The notes beneath the pieces are model-generated. The model was not told the DNA's origin and searched no databases. It was given only the letters and a program-made list of their open reading frames with translations. A program made the position numbers and the translations under genes. Positions 26,457 through 33,472 of a stretch of 64,000 bases of DNA are shown one piece after another. Source of the stretch: Vulcanimicrobiota bacterium (lineage in GTDB: Bacteria > Vulcanimicrobiota > Xenobia > Xenobiales > JADMJV01); contig JAHBVR010000009.1 in assembly GCA_019637395.1 (NCBI GenBank), forward strand, positions 62,001 to 126,000, written 5' to 3'. Within the stretch, counting starts at the first letter, position 1, and every line of letters begins with the position of its first letter.

Positions 26457-27647
26457 ATGTCTATCACCTTTTTATGTCTGGCCAGCTACTACAAGGGCGC
26501 GGCCTTTATGGAAGAAGCCAGGCGCCAGGGCTGCCGCGTGCTCCTGCTGACCATCGAAAAGCTCAAAGGGGAGCCGTGGCCTCACCACGCCCTGGACGAC
26601 ATCTTCTACATGCCGGAGCTCAATAAATATCCGGATATCATTCGGGCCGTGAGTTATCTGGCCCGCCAGACCAAGATCGACCGGATCATCCCGCTGGATG
26701 ACTACGATGTGGAAACGGCCGCGCGCCTCCGGGAACACCTGCGCGTGCCCGGCATGGGCGACACCACCGCCCGCCACTTCCGCGACAAGCTGGCCATGCG
26801 CGTGCAGGCTCGCGATGAGGGAGTGCCTGTCCCTGACTTCGTGCACGTGCTCAATCATGGCCAGGTCGACGCTTTCATGAAGCGCTGTCCCGCCCCATGG
26901 GTGCTCAAGCCGCGTTCCGAAGCCGGTTCGGTGGGCATCAAGAAACTGCACCACGCCCAGGAAGTCTGGGACACCATCGCAAGCCTGGGTGACCTTCAGT
27001 CCTATTACCTGATGGAGCAGTATGTGGCCGGCGACGTCTACCATGTCGACTCCATCGTCTATGATCGCAAGATTTTGTTTTCCCAGGCCCATCGTTACGG
27101 TATTCCGCCCTTCAATGTGTGGAACCACGGCGGCGTCTTCAGCACCAAAAGCCTGGACAAGGAAGCTCCTGAACTCGGTGGTTTGCTGGCCGTCAATGAT
27201 CAGGTGATCCGGGCCATGGGCCTGGTGCGCGGCGTGACCCATGCGGAATTCATCCGGGGCGCCGACGGCCAGCTTTACTATCTCGAGATGGCGGCCCGCG
27301 TGGGCGGCGCCAACATCGACGTGCTGGTTGACAAAGCCACCGGTGTGAATCTGTGGGCCGAGTGGGTGAAACTGGAACTGGCCAATTTCCACGGTCAACC
27401 TTACAAGCCGCCCAAGCGCGCCTTCGGGCACGCCGGCCTGATGCTCTGCTTGAGTAAGCAGGCCGAGCCGGATTTGTCGCACTACGACGATGCGGACGTA
27501 GTCTGGAAACTGAAGAAAGACCACCACGCCGGTCTGATCGTTAACTCCCGTTCGGCCCAGCGTCGCGACGAATTGATGAATCGCTACCTGGAGCAGATGG
27601 GCTACGATTTCCTGGCCATCGCTCCGCCCACCGAAACCGCCGTTTGA
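26457..27647 (+). CDS. ATP-grasp domain protein (carbamoyl-phosphate-synthase-like)
   Basis: 396 residues from the ATG at 26457 (MSITFLCLASYYKGAAF); an upstream in-frame ATG would overlap the divergent gene. An N-terminal Rossmann-like domain is followed by the ATP-grasp core: DKLAMRVQARDEGVPVPDF, PWVLKPRSEAGSVGIKKL, YLMEQYVAGDVYHVDSI and HAEFIRGADGQLYYLEMAARVGG. Such proteins are carboxylate-amine ligases or biotin-carboxylase-like enzymes; the substrate is unknown. The stop overlaps the TTG start of ogt by 4 nt. Confidence 0.78.
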   Translation: MSITFLCLASYYKGAAFMEEARRQGCRVLLLTIEKLKGEPWPHHALDDIFYMPELNKYPDIIRAVSYLARQTKIDRIIPLDDYDVETAARLREHLRVPGMGDTTARHFRDKLAMRVQARDEGVPVPDFVHVLNHGQVDAFMKRCPAPWVLKPRSEAGSVGIKKLHHAQEVWDTIASLGDLQSYYLMEQYVAGDVYHVDSIVYDRKILFSQAHRYGIPPFNVWNHGGVFSTKSLDKEAPELGGLLAVNDQVIRAMGLVRGVTHAEFIRGADGQLYYLEMAARVGGANIDVLVDKATGVNLWAEWVKLELANFHGQPYKPPKRAFGHAGLMLCLSKQAEPDLSHYDDADVVWKLKKDHHAGLIVNSRSAQRRDELMNRYLEQMGYDFLAIAPPTETAV

Positions 27648-28135
27648 CCTTTCATCACGCGGTCGAGACCGGCTGGGGCGCGGTCACGCTGGAGTGGGAC
27701 GAACGGGGTCTGCTGCGCAGCTATCTGCCGGGACCCTGTACTCCGGCTGGGGAACCGGCCGCGCTGCCGGATTGGCTGCTGCCCGTGGCCGCCTGGATGC
27801 GCGACTTCTTTGCGGGACGAAAGCCCGCCGAGGTGGACTTTCGGCCGGTCGGGTGCGGCCCGGCGGACTGGGCCGTCTACCAGCACACCATGGCCATTCC
27901 CCCCGGGAAAACACGCACCTATGGGGAGATTGCCGCGCTGTGCGGGAAGCCCGGAGCCGCCCAGTGGGTTGGCCAGGTGCTGGGGAACAACCCCTGGCCA
28001 CCCCTGGTCCCCTGCCATCGCGTGATCGGGGCCAACGGCAAGATGACGGGCTTTTCCGCGCCGGGAGGGGTGGACAGCAAACGCCGCATGCTCGACATGG
28101 AGTTAGGCCGAGAGCAAGGAGAACTGTTTACCTGA
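27644..28135 (+). CDS. ogt: Methylated-DNA--protein-cysteine methyltransferase
   Basis: Suicide repair of O6-alkylguanine. 163 residues from a TTG start overlapping the previous stop. The acceptor cysteine is in the canonical PCHRV motif, preceded by the helix-turn-helix (TYGEIAALCGKPGAAQWVGQVLGNNP) and followed by GFSAPGG and KRRMLDMEL. It lacks an Ada N-terminal domain. Coupling to the ATP-grasp gene is probably only transcriptional. Confidence 0.93.
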   Translation: MTFHHAVETGWGAVTLEWDERGLLRSYLPGPCTPAGEPAALPDWLLPVAAWMRDFFAGRKPAEVDFRPVGCGPADWAVYQHTMAIPPGKTRTYGEIAALCGKPGAAQWVGQVLGNNPWPPLVPCHRVIGANGKMTGFSAPGGVDSKRRMLDMELGREQGELFT

Positions 28136-28215
28136 CACCCGGAAAAATAATGGCGGATTAAGGATGGTCGGTTAAGCTTCCGTTATCAACTCGGGGGGCT
28201 TGGAGGGAAACAAAG

Positions 28216-28302
28216 ATGAAGAACGAACGCAAAATTCATTGGATCTGGAACATCATGGACATGCCCAAGACCGACGGCGGGAGCCGAATCCTGGTCATTT
28301 AA
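28216..28302 (+). CDS. Micropeptide of the WIW type (28 aa)
   Basis: A 28-codon gene starting MKNERKIHWIWNIMDMP. GGAGGG lies 8 nt upstream of the ATG, a strong site. It is related to the 20-residue peptide encoded on the opposite strand at 32213-32275: N-E-x3-[QH]-W-I-W-x-I-x3-P is shared, and so are leader bases (TATCAAC and GGAAAC). The peptide is too polar for a membrane helix but amphipathic. It lies between ogt and the BtuFCD-type genes. No known family is recognised; regulatory peptide or RiPP precursor are guesses. Confidence 0.6.
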   Translation: MKNERKIHWIWNIMDMPKTDGGSRILVI

Positions 28303-28347
28303 CTCGGACGAGGAGCCGTCTGACAGAGGGCAGAAGCTCTTTCTGCT

Positions 28348-29178
28348 TTGAAAACAACCCTGGGCGCGCTGATCCTGAGTGTGGGTCTATCCGGCTGCCA
28401 CTCCACGCCGGAAAAACCTTCCACGCCTTCGGCTCAGCCGCGGGTGGTCAGCCTGACGCCCAATCTGACCGAGATCCTCTTTGCTCTGGAAGCGGGCTCC
28501 CAGGTAGTGGGCGTCACCGGCAACGACCACTTCCCCCCGGAAGTCGATCGCCTGCCCAAAATCGGCGATATGCAGCTGAACTACGAAGCGCTGCTGCAAC
28601 TGCATCCGGATCTGGTGGTCTACGACCCTTTGCTCAATCGCCAGCAACTGGCTCAACTCCAAAAGTTAGGGCTGCACCTGGAACCGCTTTCCACCCAGAC
28701 TTTACCCGAGATGCTCAATTCCATCAGCCGTTTGGGCGTCAAGGTCGGCAAGCCGGAACAGGCCGCCCGCCTGGTGACCAGGCTCCGGGAAGAATTAGAG
28801 CTGTGTAAAAAACGCCGGGAAAAAATGAATTATCGCCCCCAGGCTCTGGTGGAAATCTGGCACGACCCGCTGATCGCGGCCGGCCAGGGCTCCTATTGCA
28901 CCGAAGTGCTGGAACTGGCGGGCTTCCACAACATCGTCAGCCGACCCGGCTATCCCACCATCGACCTGGAAGAACTGCAGCGCCTGGATCCCGAAGTTCT
29001 GGTGCTGACCCATCCCCTGCCCCAAACCCCCGTCTGGAAACGTCTGAAGGCCGTGCGCAATCAGCGCGTGCTGGAGATTTCCGAAGACTTGCTGGTCCGA
29101 CCCGGACCGCGAGTCGTCGAAGCCTTGCACCGCATGCAAGATTGGTTGGAGCTGCGCCAGCCCGTTCCGCGTGCGTAG
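28348..29178 (+). CDS. btuF: BtuF-like substrate-binding lipoprotein
   Basis: 276 residues from a TTG start. The N-terminus is a lipoprotein signal with lipobox LSGC (Cys at 17), so it should be a Lgt substrate. The class III binding-protein fold is clear: RVVSLTPNLTEILFALEAG, VVGVTGNDHFPPEV and LLQLHPDLVVYDP, followed by a long backbone helix. This matches BtuF (vitamin B12), though siderophore or heme cannot be excluded. A GCAGAA/TTCTGC hairpin (28331-28347) abuts the start codon. It overlaps the permease gene by 8 nt. Confidence 0.85.
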   Translation: MKTTLGALILSVGLSGCHSTPEKPSTPSAQPRVVSLTPNLTEILFALEAGSQVVGVTGNDHFPPEVDRLPKIGDMQLNYEALLQLHPDLVVYDPLLNRQQLAQLQKLGLHLEPLSTQTLPEMLNSISRLGVKVGKPEQAARLVTRLREELELCKKRREKMNYRPQALVEIWHDPLIAAGQGSYCTEVLELAGFHNIVSRPGYPTIDLEELQRLDPEVLVLTHPLPQTPVWKRLKAVRNQRVLEISEDLLVRPGPRVVEALHRMQDWLELRQPVPRA

Positions 29179-30136
29179 CTGGCTGCTGCTGGGCGGACTG
29201 GCTTTGCTGGGGCTGGTGACCTTGGGGCTGTGCTCAGGCTCCTATTCCCTCTCGCTGAGTCAGGTCTGGAACGTGCTTCTGCAAGGGCCGGGAGAGAGCC
29301 CGGAAAACGTGGTGGTCTGGCAATTGCGCCTGCCCCGTCTGCTCCAGGCCATTTTGGTAGGCGCCTGCCTGAGCACGGCCGGAGCGGCCTTCCAATCCCT
29401 GCTGCGCAGTCCGCTGGCCGATCCTTATCTGACCGGCACCTCCGCCGGCGCTTCGCTGGGAACGGCCCTGGCGGTGGTGCTGGGGTTGAATTATGGACTC
29501 TACCCGGTATGCGCTTTCGCCGGGGCGCTGGGGGCGGTCTTGCTGGTCACCCGTCTGGCCCGCATCCGCCAGGGAGTGCGGCTGGAAGACTTTTTGCTGG
29601 CCGGAGTGATGGTCAGTACTCTGCTGGGGAGCCTGGTCAGTCTGCTGATGGTGCTGGCCGGACGCGAACTGAGCCGGCTGGTCTTCTTCTTGCTGGGCAA
29701 TCTTTCGGGCAGCAATTGGCTGCTGCTGGGCTGGTGCCTGGCTCCCTTCGTACTCGGAACAGGCTTGCTGGTGTGGAACGCCTACCCCCTGAATTTGCTC
29801 AGCCTGGGCGAGGACCTGGCGGCGCCGGCCGGGGTGGCAGTGGAAAGAGTCAAGCTGCAAGTGCTGCTGGCGGCGACCTTGCTGACCGCCTCAGCCGTGG
29901 CTTCTTCGGGTCTGGTCGGCTTTGTGGGTCTGGTCATTCCGCATCTGTGCCGGCTCTGGGTCGGCCCGGATATGCGCAAACTGCTGCCGCTGGCCCTGGT
30001 CTGGGGAGGTGTCTTTCTGTTGGGTTGCGACTGGCTGACCCGGCTGGCTCCTCAGGAACTGCCGGTCGGAGTGGTCACCGCCCTGGTCGGCGCGCCCTGG
30101 TTTCTCTGGCAGCTGCAGCGAGAGCGAAAATGCTAG
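29171..30136 (+). CDS. btuC: FecCD/BtuC-family ABC permease
   Basis: 321 residues from a GTG start, with about ten membrane helices. Family motifs include RLPRLLQAILVGACLSTAGAAFQ, NPLADP-type SPLADPYLTGTSAGAS, and GLVGFVGLVIPHLCRL, the coupling-helix region. It overlaps btuF by 8 nt and the ATPase by 7 nt, so the three are translationally coupled as a B12-, heme- or siderophore-type importer. Confidence 0.92.
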   Translation: MRSWLLLGGLALLGLVTLGLCSGSYSLSLSQVWNVLLQGPGESPENVVVWQLRLPRLLQAILVGACLSTAGAAFQSLLRSPLADPYLTGTSAGASLGTALAVVLGLNYGLYPVCAFAGALGAVLLVTRLARIRQGVRLEDFLLAGVMVSTLLGSLVSLLMVLAGRELSRLVFFLLGNLSGSNWLLLGWCLAPFVLGTGLLVWNAYPLNLLSLGEDLAAPAGVAVERVKLQVLLAATLLTASAVASSGLVGFVGLVIPHLCRLWVGPDMRKLLPLALVWGGVFLLGCDWLTRLAPQELPVGVVTALVGAPWFLWQLQRERKC

Positions 30137-30921
30137 AGATCCGCGATCTGTCTTTCGCCTATCCTGGAGGTGGCCCGGAAATGCTGCGCGACCTCCAAGG
30201 CAGCTGGCAACCGGGCGAAATCCTCGGTCTGCTCGGTCCCAACGGTTCCGGTAAGTCAACTCTGCTACGAATCCTGGCCGGTCTTCTGCCTTACCGCGGT
30301 TCGATTCAGTTTGAAAACCGGGAGCTGTCCGGGCAAACGGCCGCCTGGCGCGCTTCCCGGTTGAGCTACCTGCCTCAGCAACTGGGTTTCGAGCAGCCCT
30401 TCACGGCCGCCGAGGTGGTCATGATGGGGCAGTTTCACCGGCTCGACCGCTGGGGCGGCGGCGGCTCTCCAGAATTGGTCAGCCGCTGCCTGGAGCGGGT
30501 GGGCGCCGCGCATCTGGCCGGCCGGGCGGTGACCCGTCTGTCAGGTGGTGAACTGCAACGCGTGCGGCTGGCCCAGGCCCTGGCGCAGGATGCCCGAGCC
30601 TGGCTGCTGGACGAGCCGACTTCCGCCATGGACTTACATCAACAGTTGGAACTGCTCGACCTTTTCAGGGAACTACGCGAGCAGGGCAAGAGTTTGCTCA
30701 TAGTGCTGCATGATTTGAATCTGGCCCGGCGCTTGTGTTCCCAGGTCTGGGTCATGGATTCAGGTCGGGTGCTGGCTCGAGGAAATCCCGACAAGGTCTT
30801 CGCCAGCCCCCAATTCGAGAAGATTTTTCAAGTTAAGATGGAGGTTTTTTGGGATGAAAAGGGAGATTCCGTTTTGTGGCCTAAAAAATTGACGCATTTG
30901 GAATCCTCTGATACCCTTTAA
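30130..30921 (+). CDS. btuD: FecE/BtuD-family ABC ATP-binding protein
   Basis: 263 residues from the ATG at 30130; a far longer open frame upstream is shadow of the permease. Walker A is GPNGSGKST, the signature RLSGGELQRVRLAQAL, Walker B AWLLDEPTSAMDL, and the H-loop VLHDLNLA. ATPase for the preceding permease. The last 30 residues (VFWDEKGDSVLWPKK) are typical of the C-terminal extension of this class. Confidence 0.92.
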   Translation: MLEIRDLSFAYPGGGPEMLRDLQGSWQPGEILGLLGPNGSGKSTLLRILAGLLPYRGSIQFENRELSGQTAAWRASRLSYLPQQLGFEQPFTAAEVVMMGQFHRLDRWGGGGSPELVSRCLERVGAAHLAGRAVTRLSGGELQRVRLAQALAQDARAWLLDEPTSAMDLHQQLELLDLFRELREQGKSLLIVLHDLNLARRLCSQVWVMDSGRVLARGNPDKVFASPQFEKIFQVKMEVFWDEKGDSVLWPKKLTHLESSDTL

Positions 30922-31161
30922 AAGTTGCCGGTGCCTTCCCCGGAAGGAGGCCGGTTGGCTCGCTTCGGCGGGCTTAAGTCGCGACGAGCGCGATGGAGAG
31001 GAGGTGGGTGCCATTCCTAGTTCGAGTATGCATCCCACTTCCGGAGGAGTGGGTGCGTAAAGGTCTTTGACCTTTACGCTTTAGCCTCCGGCCTGCAGGC
31101 ACCCTCGGGTGCCTGTTGTGTTTTCAGGAGTTTTTCAGACATCATTGAATAAGTTCCAAGG
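30922..31161 (+). ncRNA. Highly structured intergenic region, possible RNA or 3' UTR array
   Basis: 240 nt with no convincing gene but many hairpins: CCTTCC/GGAAGG near 30935, GCTCGC-TTCG-GCGGGC near 30957, CCCACT/AGTGGG near 31034-31052, GCGTAAAGGTC-TTT-GACCTTTACGC at 31055-31079, and CAGGCACCC-TC-GGGTGCCTG at 31096-31115. The last ends in a T-rich tail and is the likely terminator. No known riboswitch, SRP, 6S or RNase P motif is recognised. It may be a small RNA or a folded 3' UTR of the importer operon. Confidence 0.4.
31096..31125 (+). terminator. Probable Rho-independent terminator of the BtuFCD-type operon
   Basis: Perfect 9-bp stem CAGGCACCC/GGGTGCCTG with a 2-nt apparent loop, followed by TTGTGTTTT. 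The tail is interrupted by G, so termination may be partial. Confidence 0.65.
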
Positions 31162-31821
31162 ATGAAACGCCTGTTCGCGCTCTGGTTGCTGGCCTATCCG
31201 GTCACCGCCGATCCGATTGTTTCGGGAGACTGGACCATCGACGCCCAGCCGGTGGAGGACCGGCGCGCCCGCGTGGAAGCCTGCTATCAGGAGGCCAGCC
31301 AGGAAGATAACTACTGGCGGGCGCGGCTGGACGACAAAAAAGTGGAATTGTCAGCGCGCCGCGACTTCGTGGGCCCCCTCCAGACCGAAGTGGAGCTGGA
31401 GCAAAGCTGGCAAACCGAGTTGGAGCAGAGACGCGCCCAGGTTACGCTGAGCATACCCGACTATCACGGCTGGGCCACCGGACTGACCAGTCGCTGGGAT
31501 TACGCCGGGGAGCAGTGGTCGACCCCGCAACTACGCGGCTGGGTAGCCACTCCCGAACTTTCGGGTTGGTCAGCTCGCGGCGAGCTGACCACCACCACCG
31601 ACAGCCGCGGCTATCTGGCTCGTCTGTGCAAGCGAATCGGACGAGGAGAACTTCAGGTGGAGACGGCCGTGGTGGAAAGCGAACACCTGCAGCGCCGCTG
31701 GCTGGCTCGCTACCAATGGAACCTGACCCGTGGCGCCAGTTTTTCCACCAGCGGCAGCCGCACCAGGCTGGAAGGCACCGTGCAGGACAAGGTAGAGGCA
31801 ACCCTTGAGGTTCATTTCTAG
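31162..31821 (+). CDS. Secreted beta-rich protein of unknown function
   Basis: 219 residues with a Sec signal peptide (MKRLFALWLLAYPVTA). The mature chain has alternating patterns such as AQVTLSIPDYHGW and LSGWSARGELTTTTDSRGYLARL, and ends in KVEATLEVHF with a terminal Phe. That pattern is consistent with an outer-membrane or surface beta-sheet protein, but it is not proof. The stop TAG overlaps the GTG of the next gene by 1 nt. No family is recognised. Confidence 0.55.
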   Translation: MKRLFALWLLAYPVTADPIVSGDWTIDAQPVEDRRARVEACYQEASQEDNYWRARLDDKKVELSARRDFVGPLQTEVELEQSWQTELEQRRAQVTLSIPDYHGWATGLTSRWDYAGEQWSTPQLRGWVATPELSGWSARGELTTTTDSRGYLARLCKRIGRGELQVETAVVESEHLQRRWLARYQWNLTRGASFSTSGSRTRLEGTVQDKVEATLEVHF

Positions 31822-32216
31822 TGGAGAAGATGACGTCTCAGGAGATCTGGGAATTCTGCGATTCCAAGCCGGGCTGGGCGGCGCTCACCACTCTGGACGC
31901 GGACGGTTTCCCGCATACGATAGCCATCGGTTACTTTCGCCTGGGTGAGATCCTCTACTGCGGTTGCCGGGCGGGCACCCACAAGTGCCGGAATATCGCG
32001 GCCAATCCTAAGATTTCCTTGATGCTGGACCACCGCGAAGAAGTGCGCGGAGTGGTCTTCCAGGGGTTGGGACGGGTCATCGAGGATGCGGCCGAGTTAC
32101 TGGAAATCAAGTCCCGCCTGGCCGCTGGGCGCGGGGAGGAGCGACCGACCACGGTGGCTCCGGGAATTGCTTATATCGAACTCAGGCCTGAGCGGATTCG
32201 GAGCTGGAAGCGTTAA
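31821..32216 (+). CDS. PPOX-class flavin/F420-dependent protein
   Basis: 131 residues from GTG (or 128 from an ATG at 31830 that has a poorly spaced site). Second split-barrel protein of the superfamily in this window, with WAALTTLDADGFPHTIAIGYFRLGEILYCG and KCRNIAANPKISLMLDHRE followed by GVVFQGLGRVIED. The KxRNIxxNP motif is typical of F420/FMN-binding members. It is only distantly like the 24850 protein. The substrate is unknown. Its stop codon overlaps the stop of the micropeptide gene on the other strand. Confidence 0.82.
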   Translation: MEKMTSQEIWEFCDSKPGWAALTTLDADGFPHTIAIGYFRLGEILYCGCRAGTHKCRNIAANPKISLMLDHREEVRGVVFQGLGRVIEDAAELLEIKSRLAAGRGEERPTTVAPGIAYIELRPERIRSWKR

Positions 32217-32275
32217 GCTTCGCCGGGGAGATTGATGATGGTCCAGATCCACTGCAGGTTCTGCTCGTTGCTCAT
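32213..32275 (-). CDS. Micropeptide of the WIW type (20 aa)
   Basis: A 20-codon gene encoding MSNEQNLQWIWTIINLPGEA, preceded by GGAAGGAAA about 8 nt from the ATG. It aligns without gaps to the first 19 residues of the peptide at 28216 (N-E, W-I-W, I, P conserved). The upstream bases also match in part (TATCAAC...GGAAACNA), so the two look like diverged copies of one cassette. It lies convergent to a PPOX gene with a 4-nt overlap and divergent from the LRR gene. Its function is unknown. Confidence 0.55.
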   Translation of the reverse strand: MSNEQNLQWIWTIINLPGEA

Positions 32276-32351
32276 CGTTCTGGTTTCCTTCCGGTTGATA
32301 GGTTGAGGATAGCCGAGTGATTTCTACCAAATCTCTACGGAGGGCTTCCAT

Positions 32352-33434
32352 TTGTTAACATTATGTGAAGGTCTTGCGTCAATTTGGGCAGACCCGGATT
32401 CGGACGGACCTCGGCTGGCGATGGCCGACCGCCTGGAAGCACTGGACTCGCAACGGGCCCAATTCATCCGCGACCAGGTCCTGCAAAATTCGTCTGGCAA
32501 CCCGACCGCAGATCTATTCGAGCAGTCCGGGCCGCGCTGGCTCCAACCTCTGCTGGCGCCGCTTGCTCTCGATCTTAGCCGGCTCCACCTGCAACACTAC
32601 AGCCCTTCCTGGCGCATGTGCGCGCAAGGCCATGTGACCGTGCGCCTGTGGGAAGAAGGCGGTCGGCAAATGGCCGGGCTCTCCCCCATTTGTTGGCAGC
32701 GAGGTTTCGTCTCGCGCCTCGATTTGAGACCCGCACCAACCATGAATCTGCAGCAAGCGCTGAGGGCGGAGCCGATCGATCAGCTCCACCTGGCCTGGAA
32801 CAGACACCTGCAAGAGGGGCTTTGGAGCCGCCTGACCGGTCCGGCCACCGGCCAGATCCGGCAGCTCTCGCTCGACTGGAAAACGGGTCCGGCTCCCGAT
32901 TTTTCCAGTCTCTACGAGGATCCCCATTGGCATTCGCTGGTCGATTTGGAACTGGGTTGCTGGGACAACGGACTCCTTCCCGAACCTTTGCCCACCGCTA
33001 TCCTGGCGCGCCTGTCCCGATCCGCCTGGACCGCTCAGTTGCGCCTCTTGCGCCTGTATTGCCCGGATTGCTACGGGCTCGACGCTCTGTTTGAGCAGGA
33101 TTGGCCGCAACTCCAAGAATTGGAAGTAACCCGTATCTTCAGCGAAGGAGAAGTTCGCGGCCATCCGCCCGCCCTGAGTCGCCTGCCCGGGTCGTTGCGC
33201 TGCCTCGACTTCTACGACTTCGAAATCGGAGAGGAAGGGTTGCGCCAACTGGCTCAGGCCACTCTACCCCAGCTCCGCCAGTTGCGCCTGTCCGGTGCCG
33301 GCTTTAGCCGTGACGCCCTGGAAATATTGTTGCAAGCTCCCTTCCTGCAGGGGTTGGAAAGCCTGGACCTGAGCCGTAATGGGCTGCAGATGGCCGACTT
33401 TCCCGAAGCTCTGCACTCCCGACTTCGACTTTAA
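32352..33434 (+). CDS. TIGR02996-domain leucine-rich-repeat protein
   Basis: 360 residues from a TTG start with GGAGGG 8 nt upstream. The first 50 residues are the TIGR02996 repeat-companion domain (WADPDSDGPRLAMADRLEA, then RAQFIRDQVL), known mainly from Myxococcota and Planctomycetes. The rest is leucine-rich with irregular repeats, clearest at the C-terminus (LRQLRLSGAGF and GLESLDLSRNGLQ). No signal peptide is seen. It probably serves as a protein-interaction module, with partner unknown. Confidence 0.78.
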   Translation: MLTLCEGLASIWADPDSDGPRLAMADRLEALDSQRAQFIRDQVLQNSSGNPTADLFEQSGPRWLQPLLAPLALDLSRLHLQHYSPSWRMCAQGHVTVRLWEEGGRQMAGLSPICWQRGFVSRLDLRPAPTMNLQQALRAEPIDQLHLAWNRHLQEGLWSRLTGPATGQIRQLSLDWKTGPAPDFSSLYEDPHWHSLVDLELGCWDNGLLPEPLPTAILARLSRSAWTAQLRLLRLYCPDCYGLDALFEQDWPQLQELEVTRIFSEGEVRGHPPALSRLPGSLRCLDFYDFEIGEEGLRQLAQATLPQLRQLRLSGAGFSRDALEILLQAPFLQGLESLDLSRNGLQMADFPEALHSRLRL

Positions 33435-33472
33435 CACCCAGGTCGCCGGCCCCGGGTTGCGAAGAGGCGGCG

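Noticed and set aside
28136-28347. Cobalamin riboswitch upstream of the BtuF-type gene
   Set aside because: No B12 box or the usual conserved core is found in the 212-nt gap, and a micropeptide gene with a good ribosome binding site occupies part of it.
28200-28808. 202-residue plus-strand frame overlapping the BtuF-type gene
   Set aside because: Arg/Gly/Ser-rich composition typical of GC-rich shadow frames, while the overlapping frame at 28348 gives a clear binding lipoprotein.
29230-30921. Apparent 563-residue fusion ending in an ABC ATPase
   Set aside because: The first 300 residues are Gly/Arg/Ala-rich shadow of the permease gene; the ATPase domain starts at the ATG at 30130.
30922-31161. 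SRP RNA, 6S RNA or known riboswitch
   Set aside because: None of the conserved motifs (for example GGAAG/AGCAGC apical loop of SRP RNA) is present in the right arrangement.
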